A stretch of 64,000 nt of DNA, from contig NC_015726.1 in the NCBI RefSeq assembly GCF_000219215.1, positions 3,596,001 to 3,660,000 on the forward strand, written 5' to 3'. How positions within the stretch are numbered: position 1 is the stretch's first letter; each line of letters opens with the position of its first letter. The notes under the pieces are model-generated. The model was not told the origin of the DNA. It was given only the letters and a program-made list of their open reading frames with translations, and searched no databases. The DNA is from Cupriavidus necator N-1. Its GTDB lineage: Bacteria > Pseudomonadota > Gammaproteobacteria > Burkholderiales > Burkholderiaceae. The position numbers were made by a program, and so were the translations under genes. This document shows, piece by piece, positions 38,478 to 47,174 of this stretch.

Positions 38478-38825
38478 GTTCAGGTAGTCACTGGTTTGCC
38501 CGTCTCATGCGTACATCAGGACGGGCAATCGGAAATCAGGTTGCACCAGGCTGGCTGTGCAGGTGTGGCGCATCGCGGACAGCCTGGCAGCGGCACGGGC
38601 CGTCTCGATGCAACGCAGTGTACACGCGAACCCCTGTCCATACGGGAAATCACGGGCGCGACGGGCACGCTTTGTGCTGCATTGCAAGGTACCGCCAATT
38701 ATGTGGCGGTGCTACCATGCCGCGCAGAGACACGACCGCCCTACACCTTCACAAGAGGCTACGAGGCGGTCGCCCACAACTGTAGGTGTCGGTGATCCCG
38801 ACAGCACGCCCATAGAGGAGCACCT
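38478..38825 (+). other. Intergenic region upstream of indolepyruvate oxidoreductase
   Basis: No gene is supported in these 348 bp. It holds the minus-strand promoter of the NYN gene and the upstream region of the oxidoreductase. An inverted repeat ACCGCCA-N6-TGGCGGT at 38691-38710 may be an operator. A GAGGAGCACCT binding site ends the region. Confidence 0.5.
38691..38710. promoter_or_regulatory. Inverted repeat upstream of oxidoreductase, possible operator
   Basis: A perfect 7-bp inverted repeat (ACCGCCA and TGGCGGT) with an A/T-rich 6-bp centre, 116 bp before the start codon. No downstream T run, so it is unlikely to be a terminator. Confidence 0.35.
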
Positions 38826-41800
38826 ATGAATGCCCCCCTGACCCCTCCGGTCAGCGACGCCATCCGCCGCGCGCTCGAAAACGTTTCCCTCGAAGATAAA
38901 TACACGCTGGAGCGTGGCCGCATCTATATCAGCGGCACGCAGGCGCTGGTACGCCTGCCAATGCTGCAGCAGGAGCGCGACCGTGCCGCCGGCCTGAACA
39001 CCGCCGGCTTTATCTCCGGCTACCGGGGCTCGCCGCTGGGCGCGCTGGACCTGTCGCTGTGGAAGGCCAAGAAGCACCTCGCCGCGCACAACATCGTGTT
39101 CCAGGCCGGCCTCAACGAGGACCTGGCCGCTACCTCGGTGTGGGGGTCGCAGCAGGTCAACATGTACCCGGATGCCAGGTTCGATGGCGTGTTCGGCATG
39201 TGGTACGGCAAGGGGCCGGGCGTGGACCGCACCGGTGACGTGTTCAAGCATGCCAACTCTGCGGGATCGTCGAAGCATGGCGGCGTGCTGGTGCTGGCCG
39301 GTGACGACCATTCGGCCAAGTCCTCGACGCTGGCGCACCAGTCCGAGCACATCTTCAAGGCCTGCGGCCTGCCGGTGCTCTATCCGTCGAACGTGCAGGA
39401 GTACCTGGACTACGGCCTGCACGGCTGGGCCATGAGCCGTTACTCCGGCCTATGGGTGGCGATGAAGTGCGTGACCGACGTGGTGGAATCGTCGGCCTCG
39501 GTGGAACTGGACCCGCACCGCGTGCAGATCGTGCTGCCGGACGACTTCATCATGCCGCCGGGCGGCCTGAATATCCGCTGGCCGGATCCGCCGCTGGAAC
39601 AGGAAGCGCGACTGCTCGACTACAAGTGGTACGCGAGCCTGGCCTATGTGCGTGCCAACAAGATCGACCGCATCGAGATCGATTCGCCGCACGCGCGCTT
39701 CGGCATCATGACCGGCGGCAAGGCCTACCTGGACACGCGCCAGGCGCTGGCCGACCTGGGCCTGGACGATGCCACCTGCTCGCAGATCGGCATCCGCCTG
39801 TACAAGGTCGGCTGCGTGTGGCCGCTGGAGGCGCACGGCGCCCGCGCATTTGCTGAAGGCCTGCAGGAAATCCTGGTGGTCGAAGAGAAGCGCCAGATCA
39901 TGGAGTACGCGCTCAAGGAAGAGCTGTACAACTGGCGCGATGACGTGCGCCCCAAGGTCTACGGCAAGTTCGACGAGAAGGACAACGCGGGCGGCGAATG
40001 GTCGATCCCGCAGAGCAACTGGCTGCTGCCGGCGCACTATGAGCTGTCGCCGGCGATCATTGCCAAGGCCATCGCCACGCGCCTGGACAAGTTCGAGCTG
40101 CCGATGGACGTGCGCGCGCGCATCACCGCGCGCCTGGCCATCATCGAGGCCAAGGAAAAGGCGCTGGCCACGCCGCGCGTGACGGCGGAGCGCAAGCCCT
40201 GGTTCTGCTCGGGCTGCCCGCACAACACCTCGACCAATGTGCCCGAGGGCTCGCGCGCGCTGGCCGGCATCGGCTGCCACTACATGACGGTGTGGATGGA
40301 CCGCAATACCAGCACCTTCAGCCAGATGGGCGGCGAAGGCGTGGCGTGGATCGGCCAGGCGCCGTTCGCGGGCGACCAGCACGTGTTCGCCAACCTGGGC
40401 GACGGCACCTACTTCCACTCCGGTCTATTGGCGATCCGCGCGTCGATCGCGGCCAACGTCAACATCACCTACAAGATCCTGTACAACGATGCGGTGGCGA
40501 TGACCGGCGGCCAGCCGGTGGACGGCCAGCTGTCGGTGCGGGACATCGCCTGGCAGGTGCACAGCGAAGGCGCGAAAAAGATCGTCATCGTCAGCGACCA
40601 GCCGGAGAAGTACAACGGCGCGATCAAGCTGCCCGAAGGCGTCACGATCTATCACCGCGACCAGCTCGACAGCGTGCAGCGCGAGCTGCGCGAGGTGCCG
40701 GGCTGCACCATCCTGATCTACGACCAGACCTGCGCCACCGAGAAGCGCCGCCGCCGCAAGCGCGGCACGATGGAGGATCCGCAACGCCGCGCCTTTATCA
40801 ACGACGCGGTGTGCGAAGGCTGCGGCGACTGCTCGGTCAAGTCCAACTGCCTGTCGGTGGAACCGCTGGAAACGGATTTCGGCACCAAGCGCCAGATCAA
40901 CCAGTCGTCATGCAACAAGGACTTCTCGTGCCTGAATGGCTTCTGCCCGAGCTTTGTCACGGCCGAAGGCGCGCAGGTGCGCAAGCCCGAGCAGCACGGC
41001 GTGTCGATGGACACCCTGCCCGCGCTGCCTGACCCGGAACTGCCGCCGATCCGCCGTGCCTACGGCATCCTGGTGACCGGCGTGGGCGGTACCGGCGTGG
41101 TGACCATCGGCGGCCTGCTCGGCATGGCCGCGCACCTGGAGAACAAGGGCGTCACGGTGCTCGATATGGCGGGCCTGGCGCAGAAAGGCGGCGCGGTGCT
41201 GTCGCACGTGCAGCTGGCCGCGCGCCCGGACGACCTGCATGCCACCCGGATCGCCATGGGCGAGGCGGACCTGGTGATCGGCTGCGATGCGATCGTGTCG
41301 GCCACCGACGAAGTCATCTCCAAGACCCAGGCCGGCCGCACCCGCGCCGTGGTCAACACGGCGCAGACGCCGACCGCCGACTTCATCAAGAACCCGAAGT
41401 GGCAGTTCCCGGGTCTGTCGGCCGAGCAGGACGTGCGCACCGCCGTGGGCGAGAAGTGCGAGTTCATCAACGCCTCGGGTCTCGCCGTGGCGCTGCTGGG
41501 CGACGCGATCTACACCAACCCGCTGGTGCTGGGCTACGCCTGGCAGAAGGGCTGGATCCCGCTGACGCTGCAGGCACTGGAGCGCGCCATCGAACTCAAC
41601 GGCGTCGCCGTCGAGAAGAACAAGGCCGCGTTCGACTGGGGCCGCCATATGGCGCACGACCCCGAGCACGTGCTGTCGCTGACCGGCAAGCTGAAGAGCA
41701 CCGCGGAAGGCGCGGAAGTGGTCAAGATGCCGACTTCCAGCGGCGCGATGCTGGAGAAGCTGATCGCCCGGCGCATGGAACACCTGACGGCCTACCAGGA

Positions 41801-42419
41801 TGCCGCCTACGCGCGCACCTACCGCGAAGCCATCGACCGCGTGCGCGTGGCAGAGAGCACGCTGGCTGGCAGCGGCAAGGCCCTGCCGCTGACCGAGGCC
41901 GCGGCGCGCAACCTGGCCAAGCTGATGGCGTACAAGGACGAGTACGAGGTGGCGCGGCTCTACACCGACCCTGCCTTCCTCGACAAGCTGCGTGCGCAGT
42001 TCGAAGGCGAACCGGGCAAGGACTACCAGCTCAACTTCTGGCTGGCACCGCCGACGACGTCAAAGCGCGACGACAAGGGCCACCTGGTCAAGCGCAAGTT
42101 CGGTCCGTCGACGATGAAGCTGTTCCGCGTGCTGGCCAAGCTGAAGGGCCTGCGCGGCGGTGCCTTCGACATCTTCGGCAAGACCGAGGAGCGCCGCACC
42201 GAGCGCGCGCTGATCGGCGAGTACCGGGCCTTGCTGGATGAACTGGTGGCGGGCCTCAATGCCGCCAACTACGACACCGCGGTGACGCTGGCCAACCTGC
42301 CGGACGATATTCGTGGCTTCGGGCATGTGAAGGAAAACAACCTGAAGGCGGTACGCGGACGCTGGGCCAAGCTGCTGGAGCAGTTCCGCCATCCGGAGAC
42401 GGCGCAGCGCGCGGCCTGA
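38826..42419 (+). CDS. Fused indolepyruvate:ferredoxin oxidoreductase family protein
   Basis: A 1197-aa enzyme that fuses the two subunits of archaeal IorAB. It has an N-terminal thiamine-diphosphate enzyme region with a pyrimidine-binding part (FISGYRGSPLGALD, residue about 63), a TPP-binding motif starting GDGTYFHSG near 526, an iron-sulfur region with CEGCGDC (663-669) and further cysteines to about 715, a gamma-type domain from about 750 (GVGGTGVVTIGGLLG), and a C-terminal DUF6537-like domain. It should oxidise aryl or branched-chain 2-oxoacids to acyl-CoA with ferredoxin as acceptor. It is monocistronic between a long leader region and a strong terminator. Confidence 0.93.
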   Translation: MNAPLTPPVSDAIRRALENVSLEDKYTLERGRIYISGTQALVRLPMLQQERDRAAGLNTAGFISGYRGSPLGALDLSLWKAKKHLAAHNIVFQAGLNEDLAATSVWGSQQVNMYPDARFDGVFGMWYGKGPGVDRTGDVFKHANSAGSSKHGGVLVLAGDDHSAKSSTLAHQSEHIFKACGLPVLYPSNVQEYLDYGLHGWAMSRYSGLWVAMKCVTDVVESSASVELDPHRVQIVLPDDFIMPPGGLNIRWPDPPLEQEARLLDYKWYASLAYVRANKIDRIEIDSPHARFGIMTGGKAYLDTRQALADLGLDDATCSQIGIRLYKVGCVWPLEAHGARAFAEGLQEILVVEEKRQIMEYALKEELYNWRDDVRPKVYGKFDEKDNAGGEWSIPQSNWLLPAHYELSPAIIAKAIATRLDKFELPMDVRARITARLAIIEAKEKALATPRVTAERKPWFCSGCPHNTSTNVPEGSRALAGIGCHYMTVWMDRNTSTFSQMGGEGVAWIGQAPFAGDQHVFANLGDGTYFHSGLLAIRASIAANVNITYKILYNDAVAMTGGQPVDGQLSVRDIAWQVHSEGAKKIVIVSDQPEKYNGAIKLPEGVTIYHRDQLDSVQRELREVPGCTILIYDQTCATEKRRRRKRGTMEDPQRRAFINDAVCEGCGDCSVKSNCLSVEPLETDFGTKRQINQSSCNKDFSCLNGFCPSFVTAEGAQVRKPEQHGVSMDTLPALPDPELPPIRRAYGILVTGVGGTGVVTIGGLLGMAAHLENKGVTVLDMAGLAQKGGAVLSHVQLAARPDDLHATRIAMGEADLVIGCDAIVSATDEVISKTQAGRTRAVVNTAQTPTADFIKNPKWQFPGLSAEQDVRTAVGEKCEFINASGLAVALLGDAIYTNPLVLGYAWQKGWIPLTLQALERAIELNGVAVEKNKAAFDWGRHMAHDPEHVLSLTGKLKSTAEGAEVVKMPTSSGAMLEKLIARRMEHLTAYQDAAYARTYREAIDRVRVAESTLAGSGKALPLTEAAARNLAKLMAYKDEYEVARLYTDPAFLDKLRAQFEGEPGKDYQLNFWLAPPTTSKRDDKGHLVKRKFGPSTMKLFRVLAKLKGLRGGAFDIFGKTEERRTERALIGEYRALLDELVAGLNAANYDTAVTLANLPDDIRGFGHVKENNLKAVRGRWAKLLEQFRHPETAQRAA

Positions 42420-42434
42420 CTGGCCACGGCATGA

Positions 42435-42476
42435 CACAACGGCCTCGCTTCGCATGAAGCGAGGCCGTTGTGCTTT
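42435..42476. terminator. Long hairpin terminator after the oxidoreductase
   Basis: A perfect 17-bp stem CACAACGGCCTCGCTTC with its complement (42435-42451 and 42456-42472) around GCAT, then a CTTTC tail. It separates convergent genes and may serve both. Confidence 0.85.
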
Positions 42477-43087
42477 CAGGGCTGTGCCAGCGTCGCTTCT
42501 CCCGGCTTCACATACATCGAGTTGCGCGGTTGCGCCAGCACGCGCCGCACCATCGGCTCGAAGAACGACAGCGGCAGCGTGTCGTAGTCCGTCATGAAGG
42601 CGGCACCGTCGTACTTGCGGCAGAACTCCGCGGTGCGCTCGAACAGTTCGGGCTGGCTGCGGTACTGCTCGCGCAGGTTGCGGTCCAGGCCGAGGTGATG
42701 GAAGAAGTAGTAGCCCTGGAACACGCCGTGCTTTTCCACCATCCACAGGTTCTCGGGGCTGACGAATGGCTTGAGGATGGCGGCGGCGATATCGGGATGG
42801 TTGAAGCTGCCGAGCGTATCGCCGATATCGTGCAGCAGCGCGCAGACCACGTATTCCTCGTCCTGGCCGTCGCGGTGCGCCAGCGTCGCGGTCTGCAGCG
42901 AATGCGTGAGCCGGTCCACGGGGAAGCCGCCGTAATCGCCATCCAGCAGGCGCAGGTGCGCCAGCACACGCTCCGGCAGCGCCCGCGCGAATGGCATGAA
43001 CTCGGCGGAGATGGCGGCCCAGTCTTCGCGGGTGCCGTGTTCCATATGGCTGAAGGTGGCGCGTGCAGGCGCGTGGATGTCGCTCAT
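42476..43087 (-). CDS. HD-domain protein, PhnZ/MIOX-like
   Basis: A 203-aa HD-domain protein. Putative metal ligands are His62, His86-Asp87 (LLHDIGD), His97 and His120, with the THSLQTATLAHRDG segment typical of PhnZ-like mixed-valence diiron oxygenases and related HD phosphohydrolases. PhnZ cleaves C-P bonds, but no phosphonate genes lie here, so the substrate is open. It is divergent from the GNAT gene at 43226. Confidence 0.75.
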   Translation of the reverse strand: MSDIHAPARATFSHMEHGTREDWAAISAEFMPFARALPERVLAHLRLLDGDYGGFPVDRLTHSLQTATLAHRDGQDEEYVVCALLHDIGDTLGSFNHPDIAAAILKPFVSPENLWMVEKHGVFQGYYFFHHLGLDRNLREQYRSQPELFERTAEFCRKYDGAAFMTDYDTLPLSFFEPMVRRVLAQPRNSMYVKPGEATLAQP

Positions 43088-43225
43088 GCGGGTCTCCTGT
43101 TGTGGGAGCGTGCGCGATGGCCGCGCATCGTCTCGTCATGTTTTGCAGGCATTGTGGCACCCGCAGCGGCGCTAAACTGTCAAAAAGCCAACAATGTGCC
43201 GGCATATTGCGGCGCACCACCAAGC

Positions 43226-43645
43226 ATGCTGATCCGTCCTTTCCGACCGGAAGACCAATCCTGCGTCATTGCCTTGTGGCAGGCCTGCGGCCTGACCCGT
43301 CCGTGGAACGACCCGCAGCGCGATATCGCGCGCAAGCTGACCGAGCAACCTGAACTGTTCCTGGTCGGTGACATCGACGGCCATCCCGTCGCCACTGCCA
43401 TGGTGGGGTTCGACGGGCATCGCGGCTGGGTCTACTATCTGGCGGTACAGCCCGGCCTGCAGGGCAAGGGGTACGGGCGCATGCTGATGGCGCATGCCGA
43501 ACAGCTGCTGATCGAGCGGGGCTGTCCCAAGATCAACTTGCTGGTACGCGCAGGCAACCGCGCCGTGATCGATTTCTACGACAAGCTGGGCTATGCGCCC
43601 GACGAGGCGGTCAGCCTGGGCAAACGACTGATTCCCGATATTTAG
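43226..43645 (+). CDS. GNAT acetyltransferase, YpeA-like
   Basis: A 139-aa single-domain acetyltransferase starting MLIRPFRPEDQSCVIALW, with WVYYLAVQPGLQGKGYGRMLM as the acetyl-CoA loop and a C-terminal INLLVRAGNRAVIDFYDKLGY segment. Both are typical of YpeA-type proteins. The substrate is unknown. The start ATG follows CACCAAGC without a strong binding site. It leads a run of three small genes. Confidence 0.88.
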   Translation: MLIRPFRPEDQSCVIALWQACGLTRPWNDPQRDIARKLTEQPELFLVGDIDGHPVATAMVGFDGHRGWVYYLAVQPGLQGKGYGRMLMAHAEQLLIERGCPKINLLVRAGNRAVIDFYDKLGYAPDEAVSLGKRLIPDI

Positions 43646-43677
43646 CGGGCACGCCGGACCGACAACAAGGAGACGAC

Positions 43678-44028
43678 ATGACTTTCCACGGAAGCTGCCA
43701 CTGCGGCGCCATTGCCTTCGAAGTGGAGGCCGACAGCATCCCCAGCGTGATCCGCTGCAACTGCTCGATCTGCCGCCGGCGCGGCCACCTGCTGTGGTTC
43801 GTGCCGCGCGCGACGTTCAAGCTGGAAACGCCGGAGAGCAATGCCTCCACCTACCGCTTCAACACCATGAAGATCGCGCACCGCTTCTGCCCCGTGTGCG
43901 GCTGCGGCCCGTATGCGGACGGGCAGGACAAGGACGGCAAGCCGATGGCCGCGGTCAATGTGCGCTGCCTGGACAATGTCGACCTGGACAGCCTGAAGGT
44001 CATCGACTACGACGGGCTGCACCACTGA
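43678..44028 (+). CDS. GFA-family zinc protein (glutathione-dependent formaldehyde-activating fold)
   Basis: A 116-aa Mss4-like fold protein. Zinc-binding cysteines are visible as GSCHCG (C7, C9), RCNCSICRRRG (C27, C29, C32) and CPVCGC near residue 71. The family includes enzymes said to form S-hydroxymethylglutathione, but most members are uncharacterised. A CAAGGAGACGAC site precedes the ATG. It is 32 bp after the GNAT gene and 7 bp before the VOC gene, so the three are likely one transcript. Confidence 0.88.
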   Translation: MTFHGSCHCGAIAFEVEADSIPSVIRCNCSICRRRGHLLWFVPRATFKLETPESNASTYRFNTMKIAHRFCPVCGCGPYADGQDKDGKPMAAVNVRCLDNVDLDSLKVIDYDGLHH

Positions 44029-44035
44029 GGCCGCC

Positions 44036-44455
44036 ATGTTCCGCATCCTGGGCATCGACCACCTGGTACTGCGCAGCCCCGACGTGGACGCGCTGCGGCG
44101 CTTCTATGTCGAGGTGCTGGGCTGCAGCGTGGAGCGCGAGCAAACCGAACTGGGCCTGACGCAGCTGCGCGCGGGCAGCGGGCTGATCGACCTGGTCGCG
44201 CTCGACGGCCCGCTCGGCCGCGCCGGTGGCGCGGGACCGGGTGCGCAGGGCCGCAACCTGGACCATTTCTGCCTGCGCATCGACCCGTTCGATGCCGACG
44301 CGGTGCGGGCGCAACTGGCACGGCATGGCGTGCAGGCCGGCGAGGTGGCGCAGCGCTTCGGCGCCGAAGGCAAGGGACCGTCGCTCTATGTGAGCGATCC
44401 GGACGGCAACGTGGTCGAGCTCAAGGGACCGCCCGCGCCGGTGACCGCACAGTAA
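44036..44455 (+). CDS. VOC-superfamily (glyoxalase-like) protein
   Basis: A 139-aa single VOC domain. It starts FRILGIDHLVLRSPDVDALRRFY, giving a metal His at residue 9, has NLDHFCLRIDPFD with the second His, and ends YVSDPDGNVVELKGP with the metal Glu. These positions fit glyoxalase I/fosfomycin-resistance-type enzymes, but the substrate is unknown. It is 7 bp after the GFA gene. Confidence 0.9.
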   Translation: MFRILGIDHLVLRSPDVDALRRFYVEVLGCSVEREQTELGLTQLRAGSGLIDLVALDGPLGRAGGAGPGAQGRNLDHFCLRIDPFDADAVRAQLARHGVQAGEVAQRFGAEGKGPSLYVSDPDGNVVELKGPPAPVTAQ

Positions 44456-44474
44456 CGCGCGCGCCCCACGGCAC

Positions 44475-44497
44475 CCCGCGCGCAGGGTGCGCGCGGG
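44475..44497. repeat. GC-rich hairpin between VOC and MFS genes
   Basis: A perfect 10-bp inverted repeat CCCGCGCGCA/TGCGCGCGGG around GGG. There is no T run, so it could be a weak terminator or an RNA-end-stabilising element. A TACAAT at 44503 follows and may be the -10 of the next gene. Confidence 0.5.
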
Positions 44498-44536
44498 ATC
44501 GCTACAATTTCCGACTGGCCCCACGCGCCGCCACCC

Positions 44537-45853
44537 ATGGCGACCACCCCCGCCGGGCCCGCCATGACAACATTGGAAGCCAGCTCCGACGCGGACGCCG
44601 CCAGCACAGACCCAGACGCCAGCCCGGCACGCACCGGACCCGCGCACCCCGCCACGCCGCCGCGCCGGCTGGTCTGGATCCTCGGCCTGACCGAGACCAT
44701 CTCCTGGGGCACGCTGTTCTTCGCCTTCACTGTTTTCATCGACCCCATGATCCGCAGCCTGGGCTGGTCCAAGCCCTTCCTGGCGGGCGGCTATTCGCTG
44801 GGGCTGCTGGTATGGGCGCTGTGCTCGTTCGCGGTGGGGCGGCTGCTGGACCGCGCACCGGCGCGCAAGGTGATGGGCGCGGGCTCGGTGCTGGCCGGGC
44901 TGGGCCTGCTGCTGTGGGCATGGACGCCATCGCAGCCGGTGTTCCTGCTGATGTGGGTGCCGATCGGGCTGGCCATGGCGACCACGCTGTACGAGCCCGC
45001 CTTCGTGGTGCTGCGCCAGGCCTATGGCGACCAGTACCAGAAGCCGATCGTGGTGGTCACGCTGATGGCCGGCTTTGCCAGCACGATCTTCGTGCCGCTG
45101 GCGCAATGGCTGGTGATCCATCTGGGCTGGCGCCCGACGCTGATCGGCTTTGCCGCACTCAACCTGCTGGTCTGCGCGCCGCTGCACGCGCGCATGCGCT
45201 ACGCGCTGCATCCCACCTACACCGGCATGACCCCCGCCGACGGCCAGGCCGGCAGCCGCGACATTGCACGCGCCACGCTGCGCCAGCCGGTGTTCTGGGC
45301 GGTGGTGCTGGCCTTTACCGCGACCGCCGTGGTGGCCTCGCTGCTGGGCGCGCACCTGATCCCGATGCTGACCGAAAAGGGCATGCCGGTGGCGCAGCAA
45401 CTGGTGGTGGCCGCGCTGATCGGCCCGGCCCAGGTGGCGGGCCGCATGCTGATGATGCGCGCGGGGGTGCGCCACCCGGTGCGGCTGTCGCTGCCGGTCT
45501 ATGCGCTGATGGGCGCCGGGCTGCTGTGCTTTGCGCTGGGGCACGGCGCCTGGCTGATGGTGGCCGCGGTGCTGTACGGCTGCGCCAATGGCGTCAACAC
45601 CATGCTGCGCGCGATGGCTATGCCGGAACTGATCTCGCGCCATCACTACGCCACGCTCAACGGGCTGATGATGACGCCGGTGCTGCTGATGCAGGCCGCC
45701 GCGCCGTGGCTGGGCGCGCTGCTGTGGCGTGCCGCCGGCGGCTACTGGCTGATGCTGTGGGTGATGGTGGCGCTGGCGCTGGGCGCGCTGCTGGCCTTTG
45801 GCTACGCGCTGCACCGGCGCGGGCTGCTGCGCGTGGATGTCGCCAGCCGGTAG
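44537..45853 (+). CDS. MFS transporter
   Basis: A 438-aa major facilitator with an Ala/Asp-rich cytoplasmic N-terminal tail (about 45 residues) and twelve predicted helices, beginning LVWILGLTETISWGTLFFAFTVFI. The loop between helices 2 and 3 reads VGRLLDRAPARKV. It resembles the group of MFS proteins annotated as YnfM/OxlT-like carriers in Burkholderiales; the substrate cannot be told. An ATG at 44564 would shorten the tail by nine residues. Confidence 0.85.
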   Translation: MATTPAGPAMTTLEASSDADAASTDPDASPARTGPAHPATPPRRLVWILGLTETISWGTLFFAFTVFIDPMIRSLGWSKPFLAGGYSLGLLVWALCSFAVGRLLDRAPARKVMGAGSVLAGLGLLLWAWTPSQPVFLLMWVPIGLAMATTLYEPAFVVLRQAYGDQYQKPIVVVTLMAGFASTIFVPLAQWLVIHLGWRPTLIGFAALNLLVCAPLHARMRYALHPTYTGMTPADGQAGSRDIARATLRQPVFWAVVLAFTATAVVASLLGAHLIPMLTEKGMPVAQQLVVAALIGPAQVAGRMLMMRAGVRHPVRLSLPVYALMGAGLLCFALGHGAWLMVAAVLYGCANGVNTMLRAMAMPELISRHHYATLNGLMMTPVLLMQAAAPWLGALLWRAAGGYWLMLWVMVALALGALLAFGYALHRRGLLRVDVASR

Positions 45854-45946
45854 CGCTAGTGCGGCGCTGTCATGCCCGCCCCACGCCGATGCGGGACAAT
45901 GACGGCTTTTGCAGGGGCACCGCTGCCCCGCCTGCCGCACCCTCCC

Positions 45947-47170
45947 ATGCCTGATCCGCATTCCCCGACCGCCTCCGCGCCCTTGCCGGCCGTGGTGTCG
46001 CGCGCCACGCGCGGCACCATGGCGCTATTCTTCGTTAATGGCGCCACCTTTGCCACGTGGGGCGTGCATATCCCCACCATCAAGGCACGCTTCGGCCTGT
46101 CCGACGCCATGCTCTCGCTGGCGATGCTGGCCGTGGCCGGCGGCGCCATCCTGGCGATGGGCCCCGTCGGGCGCTGGGTGGCACGTGCGGGCAGCGCACG
46201 GGCGTCGATGACGGGCGGGCTGCTGTTCGCGCTGGCCACGGTGGCGATCCTGGCGATGCCGTCGTTCTGGCTGCTGCTGCCCGCGCTGGCGGCGTTCGGC
46301 ATGGCCAATGCGGCCTTTGATGTCGCCATGAACGCGCAGGCCGCCACGGTCGAGGCCGGCCGCACGCGGCCCGTGATGTCGGCGCTGCACGGCATGTTCA
46401 GCCTGGGCGGCATGGCGGGTGCGGGCGCGGGCGGCCTGATGCTGTCGCTGGGCGTGGCGCCGCTGGCGCATGCGGCGATGATGGCGGGCATGACCGCGAC
46501 GGTGGCGCTCGGTACGCTGCCCGGGCTGCTGGCGGATCATCCGGTGCTGCCATCGGCGGCCCACCATCGCGACCATGCGGTGCGCGCGCTGTGGCTGCTG
46601 GGGCTGCTGGCCTTCCTCGGGCTGATCGGCGAGGGCGCGATGTACGACTGGACCAGCGTCTATATGCGCGACGTGGCGCAGGCGCCCGATGGCTGGATCA
46701 GCCTGGGCTACGCCGCGTTCTCGGGCGGGATGGCGTGCGGGCGCTTCGGCGGCGACCGCCTGCGCGCGCGCTTGGGCGACGGCGCCACGCTGACTGGCAG
46801 TGCCTGGCTGGGCTTTGGCGGCATCGCGCTGGCGCTGCTGGTGCCGCTTCCGCTGGCTGCGCTGGCGGGCTTTACGCTGATGGGGCTGGGCGCGGCCAAT
46901 ATGGTGCCGATCTTCTTCGTTGCCGCGTCGCGGCTGCCGGGCGTGGCGCCGGCCGAAGCAATTTCGCGCGTGGCGCGCTTTGCCTACCTGGGGCTGCTGC
47001 TGGGGCCGGTGCTGATCGGTGGGGTGGCGCACCTGGCCAACCTGCGCATCGGGCTGGCGCTGGTGGCGCTGACCATGGGCTGGATTGCGCTGGCGGGCGC
47101 GCGCTCGGCACGGCGCTACCTGCCGGCGCGCGCCGGCACGCCGGCGGCGCAGGCCGCGGCCGAGCGGTAA
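45947..47170 (+). CDS. MFS transporter, YbjJ-like
   Basis: A 407-aa major facilitator of twelve helices. The first contains LFFVNGATFATWGVHIPTIKARFGL and the loop after helix 2 is weakly conserved; the central ALHGMFSLGGMAGAGAGGLML is typical of YbjJ-type proteins. The start is the ATG of MPDPHSP; an ATG 75 bp upstream would add residues without family match. The gene ends 4 bp before the convergent dioxygenase gene. Confidence 0.87.
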   Translation: MPDPHSPTASAPLPAVVSRATRGTMALFFVNGATFATWGVHIPTIKARFGLSDAMLSLAMLAVAGGAILAMGPVGRWVARAGSARASMTGGLLFALATVAILAMPSFWLLLPALAAFGMANAAFDVAMNAQAATVEAGRTRPVMSALHGMFSLGGMAGAGAGGLMLSLGVAPLAHAAMMAGMTATVALGTLPGLLADHPVLPSAAHHRDHAVRALWLLGLLAFLGLIGEGAMYDWTSVYMRDVAQAPDGWISLGYAAFSGGMACGRFGGDRLRARLGDGATLTGSAWLGFGGIALALLVPLPLAALAGFTLMGLGAANMVPIFFVAASRLPGVAPAEAISRVARFAYLGLLLGPVLIGGVAHLANLRIGLALVALTMGWIALAGARSARRYLPARAGTPAAQAAAER

Positions 47171-47174
47171 GGCA

